From: JAXGRD01 sp040766105
Lineage (GTDB): Bacteria > Bacillota > Clostridia > Peptostreptococcales > Anaerovoracaceae
NCBI GenBank assembly: GCA_040766105.1
Contig: JAXGRD010000002.1
Location: 186,001-250,000 of the forward strand
Direction: 5' to 3'
DNA length: 64,000 nt
Below, in pieces: positions 49,718-59,175 of this stretch. The notes beneath the pieces were generated by a model that saw only the letters and a program-made list of their open reading frames with translations, made no database searches and was not told where the DNA came from. Made by a program: the position numbers and the translations under genes. Each line of letters begins with the position of its first letter. Position 1 is the stretch's first letter.

Positions 49718-50394
49718 TTCAGCTTATATCCCTTGCCACGAATGGTTTCAATAAATTTTTCGTTTTTATCACGTAGTTTTTTTCTCAAATAACGAATATG
49801 GACATCCACCGTTCTGGTCTCTCCTACGTAATCGATACCCCATACCTTGTCCAAAAGTTCATCTCTGGTAAAGGCATGGCCTCTATTTTTTGCAAGAAAT
49901 CCCAGGAGCTCAAACTCCTTAAAGGTTAAATCCACCTTCTCTCTGTCTACATATACTTCATGGCGACCAAAGTTGATGGACAAGTTTCCGATGACGATTT
50001 CATCCTCGTCCTCGTACTCCTCCTTCCCTGCTTCATATCTTCTCAGTACCGCTTTAATCCTTGCGATAAGTTCTCTGACACCAAAGGGTTTTGCAATATA
50101 GTCATCGGCCCCAAACTCCAAGCCCAAGACCTTATCGATTTCCTCCGTCTTTGCCGTCAGCATAATAATGGGAGTACTAATCCCTTCTGCTCGCAGCTCT
50201 TTGCAGATTTCATAACCGTCCTTTCCCGGGAGCATAATGTCCAAAAGGATGAGGTCGGGTTTTTCTCTATGAACCAAAGTGATTCCCAGTGTGCCGTCTT
50301 CTGCCTCTAAAGGCTCGTATCCGTTGGCCTTAAGGTTGTAGGTCACCAGTTCTCTGATATTCGGTTCATCTTCAATAATCAATATTTTTTTCAT
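49714..50394 (-). CDS. phoP: OmpR/PhoB-family response regulator PhoP-like
   Basis: This 226-residue transcription factor has a receiver domain with phospho-acceptor Asp52 (LILLDIMLPGKDG), the acidic pocket IIEDE and Lys in MLTAKTEE. The winged-helix DNA-binding domain ends in TRTVDVHIRYLRKKLRDKNEKFIETIRGKGYKL. It is expected to bind TTAACA repeats with 11-bp spacing; exactly such a site lies upstream of the operon. It starts 12 bases after the symporter gene and overlaps phoR. Confidence 0.94.
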   Translation of the reverse strand: MKKILIIEDEPNIRELVTYNLKANGYEPLEAEDGTLGITLVHREKPDLILLDIMLPGKDGYEICKELRAEGISTPIIMLTAKTEEIDKVLGLEFGADDYIAKPFGVRELIARIKAVLRRYEAGKEEYEDEDEIVIGNLSINFGRHEVYVDREKVDLTFKEFELLGFLAKNRGHAFTRDELLDKVWGIDYVGETRTVDVHIRYLRKKLRDKNEKFIETIRGKGYKLK

Positions 50395-50406
50395 GAAACC
50401 ATTATA

Positions 50407-52107
50407 TCACGACTCGGTCTCTTCAACAAATTCTTCCTCCAAGCGCACATCATCCAAAATGGTTTCCGCAATATTTCTACAGCTGTCTCCTATTCTCTCA
50501 ATGTTGTGGATTACATCTGTATAAATTACAGTAAAGGTTGGGGAGCAAGTTTTTTCATTTAGCCTCTGCATGTGCTTCTTGCGCAGACTGGTTTCCAGTT
50601 GATTCATCTGGTCTTCCTGCACCAAGACTTCATTGGCCAGTATAAGATCCCGATTCTCAAAGGCGTTCATAGTGGTCGTCAACATCTTGTTGGCATGGTC
50701 AAAGCATTGGTAGATTTCCGCATATGCCTCATCTGAGAAGACAAACTTGTTGCTCTGCTTCTCTTGGAAGAGTTCCACGATATTCTTACAATTATCACCG
50801 ATGTGCTCTATATCTCCTGCTACATGGAGAAGACCTGCAACATTATCGGCCTGTCTGTCGGTAGTTCCTTCAGCCGCCAAAATGGATGCAAGATATGCGG
50901 CGATTTTATCCTCTAACTGATTCACAGAATCTTCGATTTGCAATACTTCCTTTGCAGCGACATCATCCCCACCTATGAAGGCCTTCTTGCTCTTTATGAG
51001 CATATCATGGGTGAATCCAGCCAATCTTGACAGTTCCTTAGATGCCAAATGGATTGCAAAGATAGGTCTGTCCACAATTTTGAAATCCAGGAATACCGGC
51101 TCGGCAGGCAACCTTTCCACGTCCTTTCCGGGAAGAAGCTTCGTCACAGTTTTTGCCAACACCCAAATGAAGGGGAGCCATATAAGTGTATTGGTCAAAT
51201 TAAAGAATAGATGTGCATTTGCAATCTGTCTGGCAATAACGTTGACTTCATATCCATCAGGGGATATGAATGTAATAAACTTTGCAATCCAAGGTATAAA
51301 CCAGATGAACACTAAAGTACCCGATAGATTAAAAATAACATGAGCAAAAGCAGTTCTCTTAGCGTTTAACGAGGCACCTATTGATGCTAAAACCGCTGTA
51401 ATCGTTGTACCAATATTGTCTCCAAAAAGAATAGGAAGTGCGCCCTCTAAGCCAATAATGCTGCTCATTCCGTCTGGACCCGCAGTAGCTGCTAGATTCT
51501 GCAGTACAGCGATTGTTGCAGAACTACTTTGGACTACTACCGTCATCAATGTTCCAATGAGAACACCTAATGCAGGTACATCTTGCACACTTAACATCCA
51601 ATCTGTAAAAACTGGAGAAGATGCCAAAGGCTTCATTACGGCACTCATGGTATTAATCCCTACAAATAATATTCCAAAGGCAAAGATGACCTGCCCCAAT
51701 TGGCTTATTTTTTCACGTTTTTTCAAAAAGAAATAAAGAATGAAACCGACGAAAACAAAAATCCAGGCATAGTCTCCAATTTTAAAAGCAATGAGCTGTG
51801 CCGTAACCGTCGTACCGATATTAGCACCTAAGATGACGCTTATAGCTTGAGGAAGTTTCATGAGGCCGGCACTAACAAAACCGATAATCATTACTGTTGT
51901 GGCTGAGGAGCTCTGGAGTACCGCTGTAGTTATGGTACCAGCCAATACTCCTAAAACGGGGTTTCTGGTCAAAAGTGCCAAGATGTTTTTCATCTTCTCA
52001 CCGGCCACCTTTTGCAGCCCATCACTCATTAAATTCATCCCATAAATAAACACTGCAAGTCCACCAAGCAGTGTAAAAATAATACGGATAGTCTCTCCAC
52101 TCATCAC
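50407..52107 (-). CDS. Na+/phosphate symporter with C-terminal PhoU-like domain
   Basis: This 566-residue membrane protein is of the Na/Pi cotransporter II family (NptA/YjbB). It has about eight membrane segments in two inverted halves, each with the signature QSSSATT-like motif (TAVLQSSSATTVMIIGF at about 62-78 and VVQSSSATIAVLQN near 190). The C-terminal 200 residues are helical and PhoU-like (EDSVNQLEDKIAAYL, HIGDNCKNIVELFQ, ERIGDSCRNIAETIL). AGGAG precedes the ATG (an alternative ATG is the next codon). It imports phosphate; the PhoU-like part may report on transport to PhoR. The PhoP box lies 73-100 bases upstream. Confidence 0.92.
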   Translation of the reverse strand: MMSGETIRIIFTLLGGLAVFIYGMNLMSDGLQKVAGEKMKNILALLTRNPVLGVLAGTITTAVLQSSSATTVMIIGFVSAGLMKLPQAISVILGANIGTTVTAQLIAFKIGDYAWIFVFVGFILYFFLKKREKISQLGQVIFAFGILFVGINTMSAVMKPLASSPVFTDWMLSVQDVPALGVLIGTLMTVVVQSSSATIAVLQNLAATAGPDGMSSIIGLEGALPILFGDNIGTTITAVLASIGASLNAKRTAFAHVIFNLSGTLVFIWFIPWIAKFITFISPDGYEVNVIARQIANAHLFFNLTNTLIWLPFIWVLAKTVTKLLPGKDVERLPAEPVFLDFKIVDRPIFAIHLASKELSRLAGFTHDMLIKSKKAFIGGDDVAAKEVLQIEDSVNQLEDKIAAYLASILAAEGTTDRQADNVAGLLHVAGDIEHIGDNCKNIVELFQEKQSNKFVFSDEAYAEIYQCFDHANKMLTTTMNAFENRDLILANEVLVQEDQMNQLETSLRKKHMQRLNEKTCSPTFTVIYTDVIHNIERIGDSCRNIAETILDDVRLEEEFVEETES

Positions 52108-52179
52108 ACTTCTCCTTTTTTACAAAAATCCTGATATTATTGATACTATTATCTGAACCTTTGCCCAAAAGCAAGAGAA

Positions 52180-52207
52180 TGTTAAGGTAATGTTAAATCT
52201 ATGTTAA
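52180..52207 (-). promoter_or_regulatory. PhoP box of the phosphate operon
   Basis: Three perfect TTAACA hexamers on the minus strand (at 52207-52202, 52196-52191, 52185-52180) are spaced 11 bp apart, the pattern known for PhoP-type regulators in Firmicutes. The box starts directly next to the tadZ stop codon and lies 73 bases before the symporter ATG. Confidence 0.8.
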
Positions 52208-53251
52208 TTATCTTCTTAATATTTCTAACATGTTCTTAACATCCATTCCAAAGTCCGTATCCAAAGATATGGTTCTTTTCCCTGATAAAGTGTTGAAACT
52301 GTTAGTATCCAAGGCAAAACTGTATTCCGGCGGAGATACCTCAAGTAAATCGCCTTCTTCATCCTCCTGTAAATTTTCTGTTACGTCTTCATAGCGGTTT
52401 ACAGCACAGATTCTCTTTTCTTCTATCTCGCTTCCTACCATACGATTGATATAATCCAAATACCCTCGATCTCGTTCTTCTCCTCCCGAAAGAAACAGCA
52501 GTTTGTCTGCTATTTTCATTCCGCAAATGGAACTCTCGAAGATATGATTGCCACAGTCTAAAACAATTGCATCATATCGGCCAAGGGAGTATACCTTAGA
52601 AAAGAAGAGTCGAAAATCTTCTTCCTTTATCTCTGTTATAGGATTCTTTCCGGGAAAAGGTCTAAACGTCTCCATGCCGTATTCATTGGAAATCAAAAAC
52701 TCCTCGGGGAATGAACATTTTTCATCTTCCCCGGACAAGATGTAATATAGGTATTCTTTCATCCCCTTACTTTTTTTAAATGAGAAATAGTCACCGGTAG
52801 ACACGAACTCTTCAAATGAAAGATAGAGTGTCCGCTGTCCTTGAAATCTTTGCAGTTCCTGGGCAAAAGCCAAAGCAATTGCGGTACAGCCGCTGCCACC
52901 GGTTGCAGAATGAACAGCCAGTATAAAGGTCTTATGCTTTGGCGAGAAAATAATCTTTCTTCCGGTCATGATGCTGTATGCCGAGAGGATGCTGTCGGAC
53001 AATACTTTTCCACTGTCATACTTGTAGAAAATAAACCTCTCCTCATCAATCTGCGAAGGTTTATCGGCCAAATAAATACACCTTGTACTTCTGCGACGCA
53101 AGTCGTCATATATGACCAAATCGGCATCTTCTGAGGCCTGCCCCTCTTCTGTATAGATCATGAATCCGGAATAGCTTCTCTTCAGTGCCTCCCCCAGTGC
53201 CTGTCCATAGGAACCATCTCCCACCATAATATGTACTTTTATCGTCTCCAT
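52208..53251 (-). CDS. tadZ: TadZ/CpaE-like Tad pilus localisation protein
   Basis: This 347-residue protein has an N-terminal receiver-like domain without phospho-Asp (1-115) and a MinD/ParA-type ATPase domain. The nucleotide loop reads HSATGGSGCTAIALAFAQELQ, where the P-loop lysines are missing (GGSGCT instead of KGGxGKT). YDAIVLDCGNHIFES takes the place of Walker B. TadZ proteins commonly have atypical ATP sites and place the Tad machine in the cell. It is a single-gene unit with a near-consensus promoter, separated from tadABC by the phosphate operon. Confidence 0.85.
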   Translation of the reverse strand: METIKVHIMVGDGSYGQALGEALKRSYSGFMIYTEEGQASEDADLVIYDDLRRRSTRCIYLADKPSQIDEERFIFYKYDSGKVLSDSILSAYSIMTGRKIIFSPKHKTFILAVHSATGGSGCTAIALAFAQELQRFQGQRTLYLSFEEFVSTGDYFSFKKSKGMKEYLYYILSGEDEKCSFPEEFLISNEYGMETFRPFPGKNPITEIKEEDFRLFFSKVYSLGRYDAIVLDCGNHIFESSICGMKIADKLLFLSGGEERDRGYLDYINRMVGSEIEEKRICAVNRYEDVTENLQEDEEGDLLEVSPPEYSFALDTNSFNTLSGKRTISLDTDFGMDVKNMLEILRR

Positions 53252-53285
53252 TCCTCACTCCTTAACTGTAAATAATTACCAATTA

Positions 53286-53314
53286 ATACTATCATGATTT
53301 CCATTTATTGTCAA
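53286..53314 (-). promoter_or_regulatory. tadZ promoter
   Basis: A perfect TTGACA (53314-53309) and TAGTAT (53291-53286) are separated by 17 bases; the spacer contains ATAAATGGAAAT, which resembles the spacer of the tadA promoter (ATAAATGTAAAT). The leader is about 30 bases, with AAGGAG before the ATG. Confidence 0.65.
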
Positions 53315-53364
53315 TTCCAATTATGAAAACTTTGTGGTATGATGGAAGCATGTTTGGAGGTAAT

Positions 53365-54147
53365 ATGGACATACAAGTACTGTTAAGTATATGCATTCCC
53401 CTTTTGGGGACCACTTTGGGCGCGGCAATGGTCTTTGTGCTCAGTAAGGAAATCAAGCCTTGGGTGGAAAAATTATTGCTGGGATTTGCCGCAGGGGTCA
53501 TGATTGCCGCATCGGTCTGGTCTCTTCTCATTCCTGCCATGGATATGGCGGAGGAAAACGGCACAGTTCCGTGGATTCCTGCAGCGGTGGGCTTTGCCTT
53601 GGGAATTGGTTTTTTGCTCCTGTTGGACTCCGTCGTCCCTCATCTCCACCCGGGAAGCAAGAACCCGGAGGGCCCCAAGTCACCCTTTGGCAAATCTACC
53701 ATGTTGGTCTTTGCCGTTACCTTGCATAACATACCCGAAGGTATGGCCGTAGGTGTTGTATTTGCTGGTTATCTTGCAGGGGAAAGCAATATTACCTTCG
53801 CAGGAGCTTTGGCATTGGCTATCGGTATTGCCATTCAAAACTTCCCTGAAGGTGCTGTTATTTCCACGCCCTTGTTGGCCCAAGGCATCTCCAAGAAAAA
53901 ATCATTTCTTTACGGCTTTCTTTCCGGAATCGTAGAACCCCTCTTTGCGCTTATAACCATTGGACTCACAGCCCTAATCGTTCCCGTTCTCCCCTATATT
54001 CTAGCCTTTTCAGCAGGCGCCATGATATATGTGGTAGTGGAAGAACTGATCCCCGAAACGCAAAAAGGAAAGCACAGCAATTTGGGTACACTGGGGGTAG
54101 CCGCCGGCTTTCTTCTCATGATGATTTTAGACGTGACGCTAGGTTAA
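53365..54147 (+). CDS. ZIP-family metal transporter
   Basis: This 260-residue membrane protein has eight hydrophobic segments and the two ZIP metal-site helices TLHNIPEGMAVGVVFAG and AIQNFPEGAVISTPLL. A short loop with HLHPGS lies between helices 3 and 4. It imports zinc or other divalent metals. The start is taken at 53365, where GGAGG lies 4 bases upstream and the N-terminus fits the family. An in-frame ATG at 53350 sits exactly 6 bases after an extended -10 box (TGGTATGAT, 53335-53343) and could be a leaderless start adding 5 residues. The 3' end overlaps the AEC gene by 4 bases. Confidence 0.93.
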   Translation: MDIQVLLSICIPLLGTTLGAAMVFVLSKEIKPWVEKLLLGFAAGVMIAASVWSLLIPAMDMAEENGTVPWIPAAVGFALGIGFLLLLDSVVPHLHPGSKNPEGPKSPFGKSTMLVFAVTLHNIPEGMAVGVVFAGYLAGESNITFAGALALAIGIAIQNFPEGAVISTPLLAQGISKKKSFLYGFLSGIVEPLFALITIGLTALIVPVLPYILAFSAGAMIYVVVEELIPETQKGKHSNLGTLGVAAGFLLMMILDVTLG

Positions 54148-55076
54148 AACATACTGATCCATACGGTAAATATGGGGAGGGTCAGGATGGAAAACAGGGT
54201 GGATAGCAAAACACCCTTTGTTGCAAATTCCACATCCCCTTTGTACAACATGGTGAAAATCGTAGTACAAGCTGCAACCGGCATGGCCATTTCCATGACG
54301 ATGACTTTTGCCATGAGAGAAGTTTCTCCCATCCAATAAAAGAGTATGAGGCATGTTAAAGCAGGAACGATGAGAAGTTTGAAAAACGAAAGCCAATATA
54401 TGCTTCGATCCCCAATCAGTTCCGACCATTTCATTCGACCCAACTGCAGGCCGATGATAATCATCGTCAAGGGTGTTGTGGAGTCTCCCACAATTTCCAC
54501 GGATTTTCCAAGGAATCCGGGCAGTTGGATGTCAAAAAGAAATAGGAAGAATCCAATGAGCACCCCTACAAGACCGGGGCTTAAAAACTGTTTTACATCC
54601 GCACGCATGGCTGCACCGGTAGAAAACTGAATGAGCATAATGCCCAAGGTAAACAGGAAGATGTCCTGCACCATTTCCAGGATGGAAGCATAAAAGACCG
54701 CTTCCTCCCCCAAAATCGCCCGTGTCACGGGGATTCCCATAAAGCCTGTATTGGCAAAGATCAACATGAAGATGAAGAGGTAGGTCCTCTCCTTTTCCAT
54801 GGATATCAACTTGGTCAGCACCTTTCCCATGAAGAATGCAAATATGAACACAACTACCAAGGCCACAAAGATAAAGCCGGAGTCCCATAGAATCTCCTTT
54901 GAAAAGGGGATTTGCATGCCGTTGATGACAAGACAAGGCCAGGTTACATTTGCAACCAGTGTATTGATTCCTTCCGTTTGATCTTTGGATATAATATTCT
55001 TTCTGCTCAGGATGATGCCCGGTATGATCATGATGAAGATCATCGCCAGAGAAGTCAAGCTTTCGATGGTTCCCAT
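54144..55076 (-). CDS. AEC-family (auxin efflux carrier-like) transporter
   Basis: This 310-residue membrane protein has ten hydrophobic segments in two repeats of five, the fold of AEC permeases that export organic acids or similar small anions. Typical parts are IFANTGFMGIPVTRAILG in the first half and TTPLTMIIIGLQLG with MEMAMPVAACTTIF in the second. The ATG at 55076 has AGGAG 4-5 bases upstream. An extended start would run through the ppdK terminator. It sits 54 bases after ppdK on the same strand, and its ribosome binding site lies right after that terminator. Confidence 0.9.
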   Translation of the reverse strand: MGTIESLTSLAMIFIMIIPGIILSRKNIISKDQTEGINTLVANVTWPCLVINGMQIPFSKEILWDSGFIFVALVVVFIFAFFMGKVLTKLISMEKERTYLFIFMLIFANTGFMGIPVTRAILGEEAVFYASILEMVQDIFLFTLGIMLIQFSTGAAMRADVKQFLSPGLVGVLIGFFLFLFDIQLPGFLGKSVEIVGDSTTPLTMIIIGLQLGRMKWSELIGDRSIYWLSFFKLLIVPALTCLILFYWMGETSLMAKVIVMEMAMPVAACTTIFTMLYKGDVEFATKGVLLSTLFSILTLPIFTVWISMF

Positions 55077-55087
55077 AAATCTCCTAA

Positions 55088-55117
55088 AAAGAGTGCCGCA
55101 CTTCTGCGGCACTCTTT
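55088..55117. terminator. Terminator after ppdK
   Basis: A 13-bp perfect stem AAAGAGTGCCGCA/TGCGGCACTCTTT with a 4-base loop, followed on the minus strand by further T residues (TTTTTAGGAG). It separates ppdK from the AEC gene. Confidence 0.9.
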
Positions 55118-55129
55118 ACCTGTTAACTG

Positions 55130-57754
55130 TTAGTTGCCTGATTTTACTACAGCCTGTGCTGCTGCCAGTCTCGCAATGGGAACTCGGAAAGGTGAACAGG
55201 AAACGTAGTCCAATCCAATCTTGTAGCAGTATTCTACCGTCTTGGGGTCGCCGCCGTGCTCTCCGCAAATGCCCAATTTGATGTTGGGTCTGGTTGCCTT
55301 ACCTTTTGCTACCGCCATCTCTACCAACTGTCCAACACCGTTCTGATCCAATGTTTGGAACGGGTCTTCTTCGAAGATCAGTTTATCCAAGTACTCCTGA
55401 ATAATTTCTCCCGTGTCGTCTCGACTGAACCCAAAGGTCATCTGTGTCAGGTCATTGGTACCGAAGGAGAAGAACTCTGCTTCTTTGGCGATTTCATCCG
55501 CCGTAAGAGCCGCTCTTGGAATCTCAATCATGGTTCCTACGATGTAGTCAACGGTAACACCTTCCCTTTCGAAGACCTTATCAATGGTAGCCACTACTGT
55601 CTTTTTCACGTTGGCAAGCTCTGTTTCCAAGCCTACCAGAGGAATCATGATTTCCGGTGTAATCTCCATGCCCTTTTCTTTTTTCAATTCGATGGCTGCC
55701 ATGATAATGGCCTCCGCCTGCATTTCCGCAATTTCCGGATAGGTCACGGCCAATCGGCAACCTCTGTGTCCCAACATGGGGTTGAACTCACTGAGATCTT
55801 CAACCTTCTTCTTCAGCTTATCTCCATCCAGACCATATTCGTCTGCCAACGCTTTGATTTCTGCATCTGTATGGGGAACGAACTCGTGAAGAGGTGGATC
55901 CAATAAACGAATGGTTACCGGTCTGTCTTCCATCACTTCGTAGATACCTTTAAAGTCTCCCTTTTGATAGGGAAGAAGTGCGGACAATGCTTCCTTACGT
56001 TCTTCTACAGAATCGGCAAGAATCATTCTTCTGATAGCCGAGATTCTTCCTTCTCCGAAGAACATGTGCTCCGTACGGCATAGCCCGATTCCTTCTGCTC
56101 CGAACTCTACTGCCTGCTTCGCATCAGCAGGATTGTCGGCATTGGTCCTTACCTTCAGCGTACGAATCTCGTCTGCCCACTTCATAATGGTGCCAAAGTC
56201 GCCGGACAGTTCCGGTGCCATGGTCTTAATTTCACCTTCATATACTTCGCCCTTACCGCCGTCCAATGAGATATAGTCTCCTTCTTTCAAAACGATATCT
56301 CCAATGGTGACCGTCTTGGCGTCTTCATTTACTTTGATTTCCTGACAACCGGAAACGCAGCACTTGCCCATTCCTCTGGCCACAACTGCAGCGTGGGAGG
56401 TCATCCCGCCTCTTGCAGTAAGGATTCCCTCTGCTACAACCATGCCGGCCAAGTCTTCAGGAGAAGTTTCCAGTCTTACAAGGATAACGTTTTCTCCCTG
56501 GGTGGATGCTTCCTTGGCTTCTGCAGCCGTAAAGTAAATCTTTCCCGTTGCAGCACCCGGGGAAGCGGGAAGACCCTTCGTCAATACCTTTGCATTCTTG
56601 ATGGCTGTATCGTCGAACTTGGGATGGAGCAGCTGATCGATCTGTGCAGGCTCCAACCTGGTGATAGCCGTTGCCTTGTCGATGAGTCCTTCTTTCTCCA
56701 TGTCAACGGCAACTTTTACCGCTGCGGGAGCCGTTCTCTTGCCATTTCTTGTCTGAAGCATGAACAGCTTGTTTCTCTCTACGGTAAACTCCATATCCTG
56801 CATATCCTGATAGTGGTTTTCCAACAGGTCGGATATTCTGGTAAATTCCTTGTATACTTCCGGGAAGGCATCGGCCATTTTTTCAATGGGCTGGGGTGTT
56901 CTGATACCGGCCACAACGTCTTCTCCCTGTGCATTGACAAGGAACTCTCCAAAGATTTTGTGCTCTCCGTCGGAAGGACTTCTTGTAAAGGCAACTCCTG
57001 TTCCGGAGGTGTCACCCATGTTTCCAAATACCATGGACTGCACGTTGACCGCCGTTCCCAAATTGCTGGGGATGCTGTTCAGCTGTCTGTATAGAATCGC
57101 TCTCTCATTGTTCCAGGAACGGAACACAGCCATGATTGCTTCCATCAACTGATCTTTTGGATCCATGGGAAAATCTCTTCCCACTTCTTCCTTCACCAGC
57201 GCTTTGTAGGAAGCAATGATGTCCTTGAGATGCTCTGTCTTTAAGTCAACGTCGGAATCACATCCGGCCTCGTCCTTTTTGGCTTCAAAAATCTTATCGA
57301 ACTTGGATTTGGAGATTTCCAATACTACATCTCCAAACATCTGGATAAATCTCCTGTAGCTATCATAGGCAAATCTCTCGTTTTCTGTCAAGGTTGCCAA
57401 GCCAACTACAGTCTCATCGTTGAGCCCCAGGTTGAGGATGGTATCCATCATGCCGGGCATGGAGAAGACAGCACCGGATCGAACGGAAACCAGAAGTGGA
57501 TTGTCAACGCTTCCGAACTTCTTCTCCGTTACGTCTTCCAGTTCTTCCAACTTCTTGAAGATATCCGCTACGATATCGTCTCCGATTTTCTGTCCTTCTT
57601 CATAATACCTGTTACATGCACCGGTGGTAACGGTAAAGCCAAAGGGAACGGGAAGTCCAATCTTCGTCATTTCCGCCAGGTTTGCACCCTTTCCCCCTAG
57701 AAGATTCTTCATCTCCTTTGAACCTTCATTAAATGAATAAACAAATTTTTCCAT
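55130..57754 (-). CDS. ppdK: Pyruvate, phosphate dikinase
   Basis: This 874-residue, full-length enzyme interconverts pyruvate + ATP + Pi and phosphoenolpyruvate + AMP + PPi. The N-terminal ATP-grasp domain has LLGGKGANLAEMTKIGLPVP and ENHYQDMQDMEFTVE. The swivelling domain has the phospho-histidine loop GGMTSHAAVVARGMGKCC. The C-terminal PEP domain has GIGLCRTEHMFF, GTNDLTQMTFG and the catalytic Cys in GICGEHGGDP. In Clostridia it often runs in the pyruvate-forming direction in PPi-linked glycolysis. It starts 13 bases after glyQS and is followed by a strong terminator. Confidence 0.98.
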   Translation of the reverse strand: MEKFVYSFNEGSKEMKNLLGGKGANLAEMTKIGLPVPFGFTVTTGACNRYYEEGQKIGDDIVADIFKKLEELEDVTEKKFGSVDNPLLVSVRSGAVFSMPGMMDTILNLGLNDETVVGLATLTENERFAYDSYRRFIQMFGDVVLEISKSKFDKIFEAKKDEAGCDSDVDLKTEHLKDIIASYKALVKEEVGRDFPMDPKDQLMEAIMAVFRSWNNERAILYRQLNSIPSNLGTAVNVQSMVFGNMGDTSGTGVAFTRSPSDGEHKIFGEFLVNAQGEDVVAGIRTPQPIEKMADAFPEVYKEFTRISDLLENHYQDMQDMEFTVERNKLFMLQTRNGKRTAPAAVKVAVDMEKEGLIDKATAITRLEPAQIDQLLHPKFDDTAIKNAKVLTKGLPASPGAATGKIYFTAAEAKEASTQGENVILVRLETSPEDLAGMVVAEGILTARGGMTSHAAVVARGMGKCCVSGCQEIKVNEDAKTVTIGDIVLKEGDYISLDGGKGEVYEGEIKTMAPELSGDFGTIMKWADEIRTLKVRTNADNPADAKQAVEFGAEGIGLCRTEHMFFGEGRISAIRRMILADSVEERKEALSALLPYQKGDFKGIYEVMEDRPVTIRLLDPPLHEFVPHTDAEIKALADEYGLDGDKLKKKVEDLSEFNPMLGHRGCRLAVTYPEIAEMQAEAIIMAAIELKKEKGMEITPEIMIPLVGLETELANVKKTVVATIDKVFEREGVTVDYIVGTMIEIPRAALTADEIAKEAEFFSFGTNDLTQMTFGFSRDDTGEIIQEYLDKLIFEEDPFQTLDQNGVGQLVEMAVAKGKATRPNIKLGICGEHGGDPKTVEYCYKIGLDYVSCSPFRVPIARLAAAQAVVKSGN

Positions 57755-57767
57755 AGCCCTATCCTCC

Positions 57768-59168
57768 TTAGAATACTAGTTTCTCCTTGATATAGTTTGT
57801 AACTTCCGAAATGGGAAGTCGGATTTGTTCCATAGTATCTCGATCACGAATGGTCACTGTATTGTCCACCTCCGTGTCAAAGTCCACACAGATACAGAAA
57901 GGGGTCCCGATTTCATCTTCTCGACGGTATCTCTTACCGATGGAGCCGGAAGCGTCGTAATCTACCATAAAGTGTTTCGACAATTCTTCCACAATGGGTT
58001 CCGCAAGATGTGCCAGTTTCTTGGCAAGGGGAAGTACCGCCACCTTATAGGGTGCCAGTGCAGGATGAAATCTCATCACCACCCGCTTATCTTCCTTTCC
58101 ATTATCGTCTGTTAAGATTTCTTCATCATATGCTTCCACAAGGAAGGCCAAAGCAATTCGGTCTACACCAAGTGAAGGTTCTATGCAATAAGGAATATAT
58201 CTTTCGTTGGTCTCGGGATCCAGATATTCCATCTTCTGTCCCGAATGATCCATGTGTTGCTTTAAGTCAAAGTCCGTTCTGTCGGCAATTCCCCACAGTT
58301 CACCCCATCCAAAGGGGAACAAGTATTCAATATCCGTGGTGGCGTTGCTGTAGTGAGAAAGTTCATCTTCCCCGTGATCACGAAGCTTCATGTTTTCTTC
58401 CTTCATTCCCAGGGACTTGAGGAACTGGACACACTGGTCTTTCCAGTAAGCGTGCCACTCCAAATCGGTTCCCGGCTTGCAGAAGAACTCCAGTTCCATC
58501 TGCTCAAATTCCCTGATTCGGAAGATAAAGTTGCCCGGCGTGATTTCATTTCGGAAAGATTTTCCGATCTGTGCAATGCCGAAGGGTATCTTTTTACGAG
58601 TGGTTCTCTGCACATTGCTGAAGTTTACGAAAATACCTTGAGCAGTTTCCGGACGCAAGAATATCTCTGATTGGGAATCCTCCGTTACGCCTTGGAAGGT
58701 TTTAAACATCAAGTTGAATTGACGAATACCGGTAAAGTTCTTCTTGCCGCATTCCGGGCACGGAACACTCTGCTCCGTCAAATACGCTTCCAACTTTTCC
58801 TTTGGCCAACCATCCACCGTTTCCACCGGTGCTCCCGATGCTGCCAGATGGTCTTCAATCAGTTTGTCTGCACGAAACCTTGCCTTACATTCCTTGCAAT
58901 CCACCAAGGGATCGGAAAAACCGCCGATGTGGCCGGAGGCCTCCCATACTTTGGGATTCATCAGTATTGCCGCATCCAGTCCAACGTTATACTTGGATTC
59001 CTGGACAAACTTTTGCCACCATGCCTTCTTAAGGTTATTCTTAAATTCAACTCCTAACGGACCGTAGTCCCAAGAGTTAGCTAAGCCGCCGTAAATATCC
59101 GAGCCCGGATATACAAAACCTCTATTCTTTGCCAGTGCGACCAGCTTCTCCATTGTTACCTGACTCAT
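57768..59168 (-). CDS. glyQS: Glycyl-tRNA synthetase (eukaryote-type, alpha2)
   Basis: This 466-residue class II synthetase is the single-chain form found in many Firmicutes, archaea and eukaryotes, and not the two-subunit GlyQ/GlyS. It has SDIYGGLANSWDYGPLG (motif 1 region), RPETAQGIFVNFSN, GIAQIGKSFRNEITPGNFIFRIREFEQMELEFF (motif 2), SLGVDRIALAFL (motif 3) and the anticodon-binding domain with APYKVAVLPL at the C-terminus. Two Cys pairs (CKEC, CPEC) may bind zinc. The 7-base gap to the DUF4342 gene leaves no room for a T-box. Confidence 0.97.
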   Translation of the reverse strand: MSQVTMEKLVALAKNRGFVYPGSDIYGGLANSWDYGPLGVEFKNNLKKAWWQKFVQESKYNVGLDAAILMNPKVWEASGHIGGFSDPLVDCKECKARFRADKLIEDHLAASGAPVETVDGWPKEKLEAYLTEQSVPCPECGKKNFTGIRQFNLMFKTFQGVTEDSQSEIFLRPETAQGIFVNFSNVQRTTRKKIPFGIAQIGKSFRNEITPGNFIFRIREFEQMELEFFCKPGTDLEWHAYWKDQCVQFLKSLGMKEENMKLRDHGEDELSHYSNATTDIEYLFPFGWGELWGIADRTDFDLKQHMDHSGQKMEYLDPETNERYIPYCIEPSLGVDRIALAFLVEAYDEEILTDDNGKEDKRVVMRFHPALAPYKVAVLPLAKKLAHLAEPIVEELSKHFMVDYDASGSIGKRYRREDEIGTPFCICVDFDTEVDNTVTIRDRDTMEQIRLPISEVTNYIKEKLVF

Positions 59169-59175
59169 ACTTTAA

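Noticed and set aside
59169..59175. Glycine T-box or other leader in front of glyQS
   Set aside because: The gap to the preceding gene is 7 bases, so no T-box can be present.
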